Source of the DNA: Bacteroidales bacterium
Lineage (GTDB): Bacteria > Bacteroidota > Bacteroidia > Bacteroidales > UBA932
DNA length: 32,617 nucleotides
NCBI GenBank assembly: GCA_028708215.1
Contig: JAQVZL010000014.1
Coordinates: forward strand, 1 to 32,617
Direction of reading: 5' to 3'
A program made the position numbers and the translations under genes. Numbering within the stretch: the stretch's first letter is position 1; each line of letters starts with the position of its first letter. Shown here piece by piece: positions 1 through 8,670 of this stretch. Below the pieces are notes generated by a model. That model ran no database searches, was not told the DNA's origin, and saw only the letters and a list, made by a program, of their open reading frames with translations.

Positions 1-1350
1 TGTTGGGAATGCATATGACCCTCTCATATTGTGCATCAATCCTAATGTATGACCTATTTCGTGCGCTATTAAATATCTTAATAGTGGGCCCATTACATCC
101 ATTTCGTAAACCTTATCTCTAGCTTTTGGGTCTACTGTAGAAGTTTGGATAAACCTCCAGTTATGTAAGAGGCTTAAAACGTTGTGGTATACATAAACAG
201 CTCCTTGTAGAATCTCTCCCGAACGAGGGTCGGTCCAAGAGGGGCCCATTGCATTTGCGAAATTAGAGGTTGCATATACTATGCAGGAGTAGCGGATATC
301 TGAAGGGTTAAAGTCTGGGTCGTTTTCTGGGAAATCTTTTGCAATAATTGCATTTTTGAATCCAATCTCTTCAAATGCCACTTGCCAATCTTCTACTCCC
401 TCTTTCATAAATGAGCGCCACTCTTCTGGGAAGGAGGGGTCTAAGTAGTAGATTATTTGTTTTTTAGGTACTACTAATTCACCATTCTTGTGTTTTTCTA
501 TTTCTTCTTCTTTGGGCTCTAACCTCCATCTGTTTGCAAATTTTAGATCTTTTATATAGTTCTCTTTTGCAGTAAAATTCTTTTTGTTATCTGTAAAGTA
601 ACCTACTCTTCTATCGCTGTAGCGTGGTCTCATTGGCTCTTCTGGAAGTAGTATCATAGAAGAGGTCACTACAGCTGTAAAAGGCTCTTTTTTAACAGCA
701 TATCCTAATCTAGCAGTAACGTTAACGTTTTGTGGGAATGAGTTAAAAGAGAGAATAGATGAGTGATCTTGTTTAAAACTGCCGCTCATTCTTTTGTTAC
801 CAACAAATGCATCGTATGCAGAAGCTTGTAAAAATGGAGAGAATGGTTTTTCGTCTGAAATAAAATATTTAGTAACATCAATAACTATTGCCGAAGAGTC
901 TATATTATAGCATTTAATTGGGAATGCCTTTAGAATAGGAGTAATATTATTTCTTTTAAAGCCATAATAAATTGACTCATTGGGGTCACAGATATTACTA
1001 TTAATGTTTTCGTGAATATATACTCTTTCGGTATCGTAAGACCATTTAATCATAAGTGGGTCAATTGGCATTTGACCAGCTATTACATCTCTGTTGTCAC
1101 TTATTTCAGAAACCTTCGCTCCAAATAACATGGGTTTACCCATTAAATCAATAGGAATCTCAAAATAGAGAGTGTTTTTAACCATGTGTATATCAATTAC
1201 CCCTTTTGTGCTGTTTGCCTCTGAGGTTATAATGCTACTGTAATTATTCCCGTTGTTTTTAGATATACTTTTAGACTCTTCTGTTTGACCAAAAAATTGG
1301 GCAGAACAGAAGAGTAAAGCAACAACTAAGTAAGCTGTTTTTTTTAACAT
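1..1350 (-). CDS. Secreted zinc-dependent metalloprotease (DUF5117/DUF5118 type), N-terminal 450 residues, cut by left edge
   Basis: The frame opens at an ATG (1350-1348) and stays open to base 1, so the C-terminal part is outside the window. The N-terminus is a Sec signal peptide ending near FFGQ (about residues 1-22). Residues 430-440 read HEIGHTLGLMH, the metzincin-type zinc site HExxHxxGxxH with ligands H430, H434, H440 and catalytic E431. The flanking residues (LGLMHNMRGSYAFP) match by recall the large Bacteroidota metalloproteases carrying DUF5117 and DUF5118 domains, which are usually around 800 residues. It starts 35 nt downstream of the putative metallohydrolase-like lipoprotein and is probably the last visible gene of the fecR-susC-susD operon. 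It likely cleaves peptides or proteins in the periplasm or at the cell surface. The family call is from memory of motifs. Catalytic competence is supported by the intact zinc motif. Confidence 0.87.
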   Translation of the reverse strand, partial: MLKKTAYLVVALLFCSAQFFGQTEESKSISKNNGNNYSSIITSEANSTKGVIDIHMVKNTLYFEIPIDLMGKPMLFGAKVSEISDNRDVIAGQMPIDPLMIKWSYDTERVYIHENINSNICDPNESIYYGFKRNNITPILKAFPIKCYNIDSSAIVIDVTKYFISDEKPFSPFLQASAYDAFVGNKRMSGSFKQDHSSILSFNSFPQNVNVTARLGYAVKKEPFTAVVTSSMILLPEEPMRPRYSDRRVGYFTDNKKNFTAKENYIKDLKFANRWRLEPKEEEIEKHKNGELVVPKKQIIYYLDPSFPEEWRSFMKEGVEDWQVAFEEIGFKNAIIAKDFPENDPDFNPSDIRYSCIVYATSNFANAMGPSWTDPRSGEILQGAVYVYHNVLSLLHNWRFIQTSTVDPKARDKVYEMDVMGPLLRYLIAHEIGHTLGLMHNMRGSYAFPT

Positions 1351-1385
1351 ATATATATTATTGGAATTATTTAAAATTAACTTTA

Positions 1386-2264
1386 TTACTCTAAAACGGT
1401 TGGTTTGTTATTGCCAATGGCCTGTAGGTCTAGCCCATATTCAGATTTAAAATAGTTGGTAAGAATAATATATTTGTTATATAATATTGGGTAGCCTTCC
1501 ATTTTTGGTATTAGCTCTTCTTTACTGTGGCTTGTTATCATCTCTATAAACTGACTAATATCTCCTTCTTTCCTTGGCGCCATGTGAGTGGCACTAGAGG
1601 TACTCTCGTCTCTCTCCCAAAAACCAAAAGTCTTTGAATCGAAATTGGGATTTTCAGATTTAGACCCTATCTTGTACCCATATAAATCTTCGCAAGGGGC
1701 AAAAAAATCTGCTGGAAATGTCATTAGCCCATTTAGGTAAATTGTATAGCCCCAGAGTTCTCCATTAATAATTCCTTTTAATTCTGTGAGTTCTTTGGCT
1801 GTTTTGCTCTTTAGATTGCTGTTAATTTGCCCTATTGCTATGTAATTTCTTCCGGTTAATATGGGGTCGCTATTACTTCTATCTATTACTGTTAAGCTGT
1901 CGCATAAAAGAATATTTAGAGGGAAATGTTTTTTCTTAAAATCGGTATTATAATTTCCAATAAGAACTTTTTCTAAGTATTTTATACCGTCGTTTAATAT
2001 ATCGCGATCTTCTTGTAAGTTCAGCTTGAAATTCGAGAGGGAGTTAGATCCTAAATTCCATTTATAATCTAGCTCAGAGAAGTTGTATAGAATTGCAACT
2101 CCTGTGTTTGTATACATTTCGTAGATATATTTATCTACAGGGTTGTCTTTAAACTCTATTTGGTGGTGTGGCTTTCCTAGTTCAGATTCAATTTTATCTT
2201 CTTTATAACAAGAAGTTAATAAAATTGTTAGAAAGAGTATAGTGGTTATTTTAATATATTTCAT
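1386..2264 (-). CDS. SusCD-associated zinc metallohydrolase-like lipoprotein with a degenerate HExxH site
   Basis: This 292-residue product starts at the ATG at 2264-2262, which gives a clean lipoprotein signal (hydrophobic run, then LTSC with lipid-modified C19). An in-frame ATG upstream at 2381 would overlap susD and bury the signal peptide, so I rejected it. Length, position directly after SusD, and a C-terminal segment ending in MITSHSKEE resemble the 'substrate import-associated zinc metallohydrolase lipoproteins' of Bacteroidota. Those proteins carry HExxH in mid-protein. Here the matching place (residues 168-172) reads GELWG: the glutamate is kept but both zinc histidines are glycine, so the protein is probably a pseudoenzyme, perhaps a substrate-binding accessory of the SusCD channel. 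The alignment is by eye. If the family assignment is wrong, it is simply an unassigned lipoprotein. Confidence 0.7.
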   Translation of the reverse strand: MKYIKITTILFLTILLTSCYKEDKIESELGKPHHQIEFKDNPVDKYIYEMYTNTGVAILYNFSELDYKWNLGSNSLSNFKLNLQEDRDILNDGIKYLEKVLIGNYNTDFKKKHFPLNILLCDSLTVIDRSNSDPILTGRNYIAIGQINSNLKSKTAKELTELKGIINGELWGYTIYLNGLMTFPADFFAPCEDLYGYKIGSKSENPNFDSKTFGFWERDESTSSATHMAPRKEGDISQFIEMITSHSKEELIPKMEGYPILYNKYIILTNYFKSEYGLDLQAIGNNKPTVLE

Positions 2265-2286
2265 TTTAATAATTTTAGATCTATTA

Positions 2287-3750
2287 TTAATTTTTTTCTC
2301 TATTGGGCCTTGCATTGTTTGGCATGTCTGGTTGGTAGTCAATAACCGAAACTGGAATAGGAAGAGTATAGGCATTGTCATTTTTATTTAATGTATATGT
2401 GCTTGTAGTATAAGGGCTATACTCCTCTACAAACTCATGAACAATTTGGGGCTGATCCCATCTTCTTAGGTCGAACCAACGGTGTTGTTCGTAGCAAAGC
2501 TCAAGACGTCTCTCTTTTTTGACTAGCTCAATGGCCTCTTCTTTGTTATTTGCAGTTACATCTGAGTAGGAGCTAGACTTTATTCGAGCTCTTCTTAGCC
2601 TGTTAATATCTTCCATAGCCAACTCTACTTTCCCTTGCATTGCATAGGCTTCTGCTCTGTTAAGATAAGCCTCGGCAGTTCTCACTGCAAAGCCATAAAC
2701 TTGAGTTGTTGTTTTAGAGCCACTTTTAAAGGTGGTGTACTGCTTGCCAAAGAAATTACCCTGCTCTCTCACAAATGCTCCAGTTGTCCTATTGTACCTT
2801 AAGTCATTAGCTGCAAAGGCACTCTTTAGAGATTCAGATGCTGGGAAACATCCATTTGGTGCAGATGAGTAGTAAACGATGTAGTAATCGCCATATGAAA
2901 ATAAAATCTCTGGGTTAGAAGAGTTTAAGAAGTTCTTTGCAGCAGCAGTTGCATCGGCTGCCTTTATGTTTAAATCGTATAGAGATGGGTTGGTCTCCAT
3001 AATCTTAGTGGCATAAAATTCTGCTTTTTGGTAATCTTTCATATAGAGATATACTCTAGAAGCGAAAAGCTGAGCAGCACTTAGGTTCCAGCGAAATATA
3101 TTTTTTTCGCCAGGTGCGTCTTTAAAATAGTTTATAGCTGTCTCCATCTCTTTTATGATGTAGTTGTAGTTAGCCAATACACTTTCTCTAACTAATTTAA
3201 CATCTGCCATATAGGTCATCTCGTTTATTGGAACTCCTAAATCTTCGTCTGCGGTGTTTGCATTGTATGGTTTTCCATATAAGTTTACTAGCATAAAATA
3301 GGAGTAGGCTCTAATCATGTGTGCTTCTGCTTTGAGTCTAATTATATCTGATTTGTCTCCTCTTATTTTATCTGAATCATTTAAAACCATATTACTAATT
3401 AAAATACATCTGTAATATGTTTGCCAGGTTTTATCGCTTTTTATTACACCACTAAGTGAAGTCTCTGGGTGTTCTTGCCATGTGTAATAGCCAAAACCAC
3501 TTTCTCTGGTGTCATTTGCAATAACTCTAGGTCTGCTATAGTGGCTTTGAACATCGTCTGTCATTAACTCTAGATATTCATGAACAACTTTGTAGTCTCT
3601 TAAGTAGGCTTCTCCAAATAGAAACTCGCTGTAGTCATTTACGGTTTTTGGGATAATCTCGTCTTGAGAGGTCTCTTCTAGAAACTTATCGCAGGAGCCT
3701 AGTAGTATAATTAGACTTAGTATGAGTATATATTTAATGTTATTTTTCAT
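2287..3750 (-). CDS. SusD/RagB-family nutrient-binding outer-membrane lipoprotein
   Basis: The 487-residue product has a lipoprotein signal (LLGSC, C20) followed by the typical SusD opening CDKFLEETSQDEI. It shows the alpha-helical TPR-like repeats of the family (for example YFMLVNLYGKPY and AEAYLNRAEAYAMQGK) and the C-terminal signature with RLELCYEQHRWFDLRRW. SusD proteins cap the SusC barrel on the cell surface and bind the ligand before import. The gene begins 18 nt after susC and ends 22 nt before the next lipoprotein gene, so it is translated from the same operon. The substrate cannot be read from the sequence. The neighbouring protease-type genes suggest peptides or proteins rather than a glycan, and no glycoside hydrolase is visible. 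Confidence 0.95.
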   Translation of the reverse strand: MKNNIKYILILSLIILLGSCDKFLEETSQDEIIPKTVNDYSEFLFGEAYLRDYKVVHEYLELMTDDVQSHYSRPRVIANDTRESGFGYYTWQEHPETSLSGVIKSDKTWQTYYRCILISNMVLNDSDKIRGDKSDIIRLKAEAHMIRAYSYFMLVNLYGKPYNANTADEDLGVPINEMTYMADVKLVRESVLANYNYIIKEMETAINYFKDAPGEKNIFRWNLSAAQLFASRVYLYMKDYQKAEFYATKIMETNPSLYDLNIKAADATAAAKNFLNSSNPEILFSYGDYYIVYYSSAPNGCFPASESLKSAFAANDLRYNRTTGAFVREQGNFFGKQYTTFKSGSKTTTQVYGFAVRTAEAYLNRAEAYAMQGKVELAMEDINRLRRARIKSSSYSDVTANNKEEAIELVKKERRLELCYEQHRWFDLRRWDQPQIVHEFVEEYSPYTTSTYTLNKNDNAYTLPIPVSVIDYQPDMPNNARPNREKN

Positions 3751-3768
3751 TGTTTTATCTATTACTTG

Positions 3769-6700
3769 TTAGAGAGTTATATCTATACTTAGTGAAAATG
3801 ATGGTAGTGGTGGAGATGCTTGCGCACCCAATGCAATTTGGTCTGGGTCTTGTCCATTAAGCTTTTTAGAAGCTATTACAAATAGGTTGTTTCCCTCTAG
3901 TCTTAAGCTCGCATTATTTATGCCAATTTGGTTGCAAAACTTTGTAGGTAGCTGATATCTTAAAGAGGCGCTTCTTAATCTTAGGTTATCTCCAGAGACT
4001 ACTCTCAAGTCGCTCTTGTTATACATTTCCCACATATTGTTTGCAATTACTATCTCTCTACCAGAGGCAGAACCTGTCATTCTAAGGTCTTGATCTGAAA
4101 GTACAGGTATGTTAGTTATTAGTTCGTCTCCTGGATTTCTCCATCTGTTAACAAATTCATCTGACATGTTTTGTTGAGGTTGAGGCAGTTTTTGGCCGCT
4201 ATCGCTATATAGATTGTTTAATCTTATTTTTGAGCCAATACTATATGAGAAGAATAGATTTACAGACCAATTTTGGTATTTAAACATAGTGCCTATACCT
4301 CCTTGAATATCGGGAATACGGCTACCAGATAGTGCAAATACTTTATTGTACATACTCTCTTTTGTTTCTCCTTCGTTCTCTTCTGTATCTAAGAAAGTAG
4401 GGAATCCGTTTATGTCTAAGCCTCCATATTTATATGAGTAAAAAGTATTAATTGGAACTCCTTCTAGAATGGCTGTTCCGTTAAGATACTCAAGGTAGCT
4501 ATAATCGTCTTTTACTCCAGATTTAACTACACTATTGGTGTTTTTTGCTCCGTTAACAGAGAAAGACCAAGTAAACTTATCTGTTCTTACAGGTATAACA
4601 TTTACTATTAACTCATACCCTTTGTTTGTTATATCTCCTGCATTTAGAGACATACTTGTCATACCTGTTGTTGGAGATACTTTTTTAGAGATTATTTGGT
4701 CGTGACCTTTTTTGTAATAATACTCTACAGTACCAGATACTCTGTTTTTAAAGAGAGAAAACTCTGCAGCTACGTTATATGCTTTTGTTTTTTCCCATTT
4801 TAGCATTGGGTTTGGTAATTTAGAGAGGTATGAAAGGTACTCCTGTGAGAGTGTTTCAAGTGGGCCTCCTTCAATTATTAGGCTTGGGGTTTGATCGTCT
4901 GAGACATTACCTTGAACCCCATATGAGCCTTTTATTGCTAATTCGTTCATCCATCCAATATCTCTCATAAATGATTCGTTGTAGATGTTCCACTTTCCAG
5001 AGAGTGACCATATTGGTAAAAACCTTGCACTTTTGTCTTGACCAAACTTGTTGGAGCCGTCTGCTCTTATGTTAAAGTTTATTATATACCTGTGTTTGTA
5101 TGAATATGTTGCTATACCGTAAAAAGAGGCAACGTTTGTAAGTCTGTTTGTTACTACATTGGGATTTGCTAAAAGCATGTTGTTGTATTGAGGCCAAAAG
5201 GCTGGGTCAATAGCAATAAATTTCTCTCCTCTATCTGGCATATATCCAAATTGGTTAGACCTTATTCCTGCATATTTGCTAGACCTAGTCTCGGTACCAG
5301 CTGCTCCAGATATTTCGTGGTGGTTATTTAGGGTTGTTCTATAATCTACCTGGGCCCTAGCTGTGTAACTAAAGTTATTTGTGTTGTTGCTATTTAGACC
5401 ACCTCCATAAGGGAGTTTACATTGGGTTTTTACAAATGGCGATTCGGGGTCCATGCTAGGAAACTTTGTACCGTAGTTTAGATTTCTAAGGTTGGCAGCA
5501 TAATAGCTCCTTTCACTGAACCACTCTTTCTCTTGTGTGTCTGAGTTGTTTAGACCTAATGTTCCAGATACTCTTAATTCTGGGGTTATTCTCCACTCTA
5601 AATTTGAGATAAAATTTAAAGAGCTGTTATTAATTGTTTTTTCTGAATTGTCTATTTCATTTAAGATGTTGTATACAAGTTGCTGTTGATTCCCTTGTCT
5701 CATATTATAATACTCTAGCTCTCCATCTTGGTTGTACAAAGAGATGGCGCGAGATGTATTGTAACCATATTGGTATGGCGAGATTGAAGAGTGGAGGTAA
5801 GTTTTTTTAGCAATTGAACCTCTTAACTGAATGTTTGCAGTAACTTTCTCTGAGAGTTTTACAATTAGCTTCATGTTTGCATTATACTGTTTTAACCCAG
5901 AGTTTTTTACTGTGTTATTTGCATCTGTATAGGCTTCTGAAAAATAGTAGTTCACTTTGTCTGACGCACCTGAAACAGATAAATTGTGTTTGTTGCTGAA
6001 AGATGTTCTAAAGAGAGCATCGAACCAATCTGTATTTACCTCTTCCATCCTTTTTACTTTAGCGAGAAACTCATCTTCTGTAATTATTCTATCGTAAAGG
6101 TCAAAAAGGGCCCCTTCATATCCAACTCTTGCAGGTGAAAAGCCGTATAAAAGGCCTCTTTGCTCTATCTCTTTAGATACTTCAATTCTCTCTTTAGAGT
6201 TCATTCTATGTAGGTTGCCGTAGTGGGGTCTCTCGGTAGCTGTGAGAGTAGTTGAATAGCTTACTCTTGCCTCTCCTTTCTTTCCTTTTTTAGTAGTAAC
6301 TACTATAACTCCATTTGCTGCTCTAACTCCATAAATTGCTGTGGAGGAGGCGTCTTTTAGAACGTCTACACTCTCTATATCCATTGGGTTTAGTCCAGAA
6401 ATAGCATTACCAATTAAGTTTACATTGTCTAAGCTATTAATCTCTTCTGTAGAGAGGGGAACAGGGTCGTCTAAAATAATTCCATCTACAACCCAAAGTG
6501 GTTCTCTATTTCCAGAAATTGTAGATACTCCCCTAATTCTAATTTTTGTAGTTGCTCCAGGAGTAGAGGAGTTGTTTAATACGGTCATACCAGGGATTTT
6601 ACCCATAAGCATGTTGTCTAATGAGATAGCATTAGATTCTTGAATTTTGTCTCCACTTATAGATGCAATAGAAGAGGTAGAGAGTCTACGGTCTATCTTT

Positions 6701-7314
6701 TGATAACCAGTGCTTAAAACAACAGCCTCCGATATTACAAATGAATCATCTTCCAAAGTAATCTCTAGAAATTGGTTTATTCTAGTTACTTCTTTAGTTT
6801 TCATTCCTATAAATGAGAACTGTAAAATTCTTGGCGCTCCTTTAGGTATTGTAATGGTAAAATTACCGTTGAGATCTGTGGCTACAGCTGTTTTAGTCCC
6901 TTTTACCATAACAGTGGCACCCGGGAGTGATTCCCCGTCTGCTCCTTTCACTATCCCTTTAACAATTATAGGCTTTGTAGAAGGGGCCTGTTGCTTTATG
7001 TAAATAACTCCATCTTTTTTCTCGTAAAATAGATTTGTCCCCTTGAGTGCAATATCTAGCACGTTTAAAACAGGTTCTTTTTTTACATTAATAGAGAGGT
7101 CTGTTACCTTCTCTATATCTTGTGTGCCATACACAAATTTCACATTTGTCTGCTTTTTAATTTCCCATAACAGTTGTTCTAAAGAAATTGACTTTGAAGA
7201 AATAGTCACTCTTTGATCTTGAGCATTTTGTGTGGCACTAATTTTATTAGGCATAAAAATGCTTTGAAGAGATAAAAGTGCTACCATTAAAAGTAGGTAG
7301 TTTCGATTAATCAT
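3769..7314 (-). CDS. SusC/RagA-family TonB-dependent outer-membrane channel with STN signalling domain
   Basis: This 1181-residue protein has a signal peptide (about 1-27), then an STN (secretin/TonB N-terminal) domain at roughly 34-108. A carboxypeptidase-regulatory-like domain follows at about 117-188 (GIVKGADGESLPGATVMVKG). The plug is at about 200-340 with the family motifs RIRGVSTISGNREPLWVVDG and DVLKDASSTAIYG. The rest is a long beta-barrel ending in an aromatic-rich strand (PSFSLSIDITL). It imports a ligand across the outer membrane using TonB energy, together with SusD. The STN domain normally signals through a FecR anti-sigma factor, and fecR lies 24 nt upstream, so channel and regulator form a trans-envelope signalling pair. 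Length and motif order are normal for the family. The substrate is unknown. Confidence 0.96.
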   Translation of the reverse strand: MINRNYLLLMVALLSLQSIFMPNKISATQNAQDQRVTISSKSISLEQLLWEIKKQTNVKFVYGTQDIEKVTDLSINVKKEPVLNVLDIALKGTNLFYEKKDGVIYIKQQAPSTKPIIVKGIVKGADGESLPGATVMVKGTKTAVATDLNGNFTITIPKGAPRILQFSFIGMKTKEVTRINQFLEITLEDDSFVISEAVVLSTGYQKIDRRLSTSSIASISGDKIQESNAISLDNMLMGKIPGMTVLNNSSTPGATTKIRIRGVSTISGNREPLWVVDGIILDDPVPLSTEEINSLDNVNLIGNAISGLNPMDIESVDVLKDASSTAIYGVRAANGVIVVTTKKGKKGEARVSYSTTLTATERPHYGNLHRMNSKERIEVSKEIEQRGLLYGFSPARVGYEGALFDLYDRIITEDEFLAKVKRMEEVNTDWFDALFRTSFSNKHNLSVSGASDKVNYYFSEAYTDANNTVKNSGLKQYNANMKLIVKLSEKVTANIQLRGSIAKKTYLHSSISPYQYGYNTSRAISLYNQDGELEYYNMRQGNQQQLVYNILNEIDNSEKTINNSSLNFISNLEWRITPELRVSGTLGLNNSDTQEKEWFSERSYYAANLRNLNYGTKFPSMDPESPFVKTQCKLPYGGGLNSNNTNNFSYTARAQVDYRTTLNNHHEISGAAGTETRSSKYAGIRSNQFGYMPDRGEKFIAIDPAFWPQYNNMLLANPNVVTNRLTNVASFYGIATYSYKHRYIINFNIRADGSNKFGQDKSARFLPIWSLSGKWNIYNESFMRDIGWMNELAIKGSYGVQGNVSDDQTPSLIIEGGPLETLSQEYLSYLSKLPNPMLKWEKTKAYNVAAEFSLFKNRVSGTVEYYYKKGHDQIISKKVSPTTGMTSMSLNAGDITNKGYELIVNVIPVRTDKFTWSFSVNGAKNTNSVVKSGVKDDYSYLEYLNGTAILEGVPINTFYSYKYGGLDINGFPTFLDTEENEGETKESMYNKVFALSGSRIPDIQGGIGTMFKYQNWSVNLFFSYSIGSKIRLNNLYSDSGQKLPQPQQNMSDEFVNRWRNPGDELITNIPVLSDQDLRMTGSASGREIVIANNMWEMYNKSDLRVVSGDNLRLRSASLRYQLPTKFCNQIGINNASLRLEGNNLFVIASKKLNGQDPDQIALGAQASPPLPSFSLSIDITL

Positions 7315-7338
7315 AAAATGTTTATTTATAGTTAAATG

Positions 7339-8523
7339 TTATATTTTCTTTTTACCAAAAATTAATGTTTTTCCTCTTTTTTCTAATGAGAAGAGTCCAG
7401 AGTTTTTTAATGTCTCAAATATTTTGTCAAAACTCTCTTCTCTTTTGATATTCATTCCTATGCGAATATCTTTGCACTCATTGTCTCTAAATATAAAGTT
7501 GAAGTCATACCATCTGTTAATAGACTTTATAATATTAATAAGTTTTTCATCTTTGAATACAAAGTCTCCTTGACTCCAAGAAGAGTAAATATCTGTCTCT
7601 ACTTCTTTTACTGTAATGGAAGAGTTCTCTTTGCTATATATTGCTTGTTGGTTAGGGCTTAATATAACAGAGTTTTTAAAGTCTGTAACCTTAAGAGAAC
7701 CAGATATTAAGGTTGTGTAAACAGAGTTGTTATCTTCGTATGAGTTAACGTTAAACGATGTACCCAAAACTTCAATTAACATACTCTTTGTTTTTACTAT
7801 AAAGGGCCTATTAACATCTTGTTGTACGTCAAAAAGAACCTCTCCTGTAACCTCTACTTCTCTTAAGTCATTAGAGAAAATAGAGGGGAATTTTAGAGAG
7901 CTACCAGAGTTTAGATGGGCAATAGTTCCCTCTGGGAGTATTATTTTATAGTCTTTACCAACATCTGTAGATATTGTGTTTAGCTCTAATGTTTTACTCT
8001 GGTGGGAAGCAGCTGCATCTAAATTAGATTTATAAAAAACCGTTTCACTTGTTATGTCTACTATAAAATTAGATAGCTTGTTTGCACAGGAGGTATCTTT
8101 GGATAGATCTATAACATCTCCATTTGCAAGGGTAAGGCTGGCCTTAGAAGAGATTAGGCTAATGGGGCTCTCTTTAACCATGAGTGACGTATTATTAAAA
8201 ACGTAATATGTAGAGAGACCTATAGTGAGCATCAATAGTGAAATAGCCGCATACTTGTAGAAACCAAACGTAATGGTTCTTTTACTATTAGATTCTAGTA
8301 ACTTGTACTCTATATTTTCCCAAGCTTTCTTAGAGTCATATTTTTCTAAATTTTTATTATATGAATCTCTATAGGTGGGATTGTCTAGTTTTTCGAAAAG
8401 ATCTCTATTAGACTTTCCTTGATAGAGCCAATCTTCTACTTGCTTATTATCTTTGGAATTGCTTACCCCTAGTATTTTAGAGGCAATAATTGACGAGATT
8501 TTAAATATTTTTTTCTTAATCAT
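7339..8523 (-). CDS. FecR-family anti-sigma factor
   Basis: The 394-residue product has a cytoplasmic N-terminal segment with an 'EDWLYQG' motif of the anti-sigma region and one transmembrane helix at about 88-108. A periplasmic FecR domain lies at about 180-290 (GKDYKIILPEGTIAHLNSGS, then VEVTGEVLFDVQQD). The C-terminal domain at about 320-392 has the pattern of DUF4974. FecR proteins hold an ECF sigma factor until the STN domain of the partner SusC reports bound substrate. It is the first gene of the minus-strand operon. No sigma gene lies upstream in the window, because the next gene at 8671 is divergent. The partner sigma factor must therefore be encoded elsewhere or is missing. The start at 8523 is the first ATG after an overlapping 10-codon upstream frame. 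Confidence 0.93.
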   Translation of the reverse strand: MIKKKIFKISSIIASKILGVSNSKDNKQVEDWLYQGKSNRDLFEKLDNPTYRDSYNKNLEKYDSKKAWENIEYKLLESNSKRTITFGFYKYAAISLLMLTIGLSTYYVFNNTSLMVKESPISLISSKASLTLANGDVIDLSKDTSCANKLSNFIVDITSETVFYKSNLDAAASHQSKTLELNTISTDVGKDYKIILPEGTIAHLNSGSSLKFPSIFSNDLREVEVTGEVLFDVQQDVNRPFIVKTKSMLIEVLGTSFNVNSYEDNNSVYTTLISGSLKVTDFKNSVILSPNQQAIYSKENSSITVKEVETDIYSSWSQGDFVFKDEKLINIIKSINRWYDFNFIFRDNECKDIRIGMNIKREESFDKIFETLKNSGLFSLEKRGKTLIFGKKKI

Positions 8524-8552
8524 ATTTGCTTTTCTATATATATAACATTCAT
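8520..8552 (-). other. Ten-codon upstream open frame overlapping the fecR start
   Basis: An ATG at 8552-8550 opens a 10-codon frame whose TGA (8522-8520) overlaps the fecR ATG as ATGA. The arrangement results from a perfect 13-bp direct repeat (8521-8533 and 8550-8562) that copies the sequence around the fecR start codon 29 bp upstream. It could couple or damp fecR translation, or be an accidental by-product of the repeat. No translation evidence is visible. Confidence 0.3.
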
Positions 8553-8620
8553 ATTTGCTTTTATGGGTACTCTGCCTCTAAAATTTCTCACTTATCTAAA
8601 TTAATAAAAGCGCGAGTTTC

Positions 8621-8652
8621 TTTGCTCTTATTTTTAAAAAGCTCTATATTTA
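8621..8652 (+). promoter_or_regulatory. Bacteroidota-type promoter of the gene at 8671
   Basis: TTTG at 8621-8624 and TATATTTA at 8645-8652 (one mismatch to TAnnTTTG) are separated by 20 bp, the standard spacing of the Bacteroidota housekeeping promoter. Predicted transcription would begin near 8658, leaving a leader of only about 12 nt before the ATG at 8671. Confidence 0.5.
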
Positions 8653-8670
8653 CACAATTACTGTGAGTTT

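Noticed and set aside
2265-2381. Upstream extension of the metallohydrolase-like lipoprotein to ATG 2381
   Set aside because: It overlaps the end of susD and would put 39 residues in front of a clean lipoprotein signal peptide.
6341-7003. Plus-strand open frames antisense to susC
   Set aside because: They lie inside the well-supported susC gene and read as its reverse-frame shadows with no recognisable protein features.
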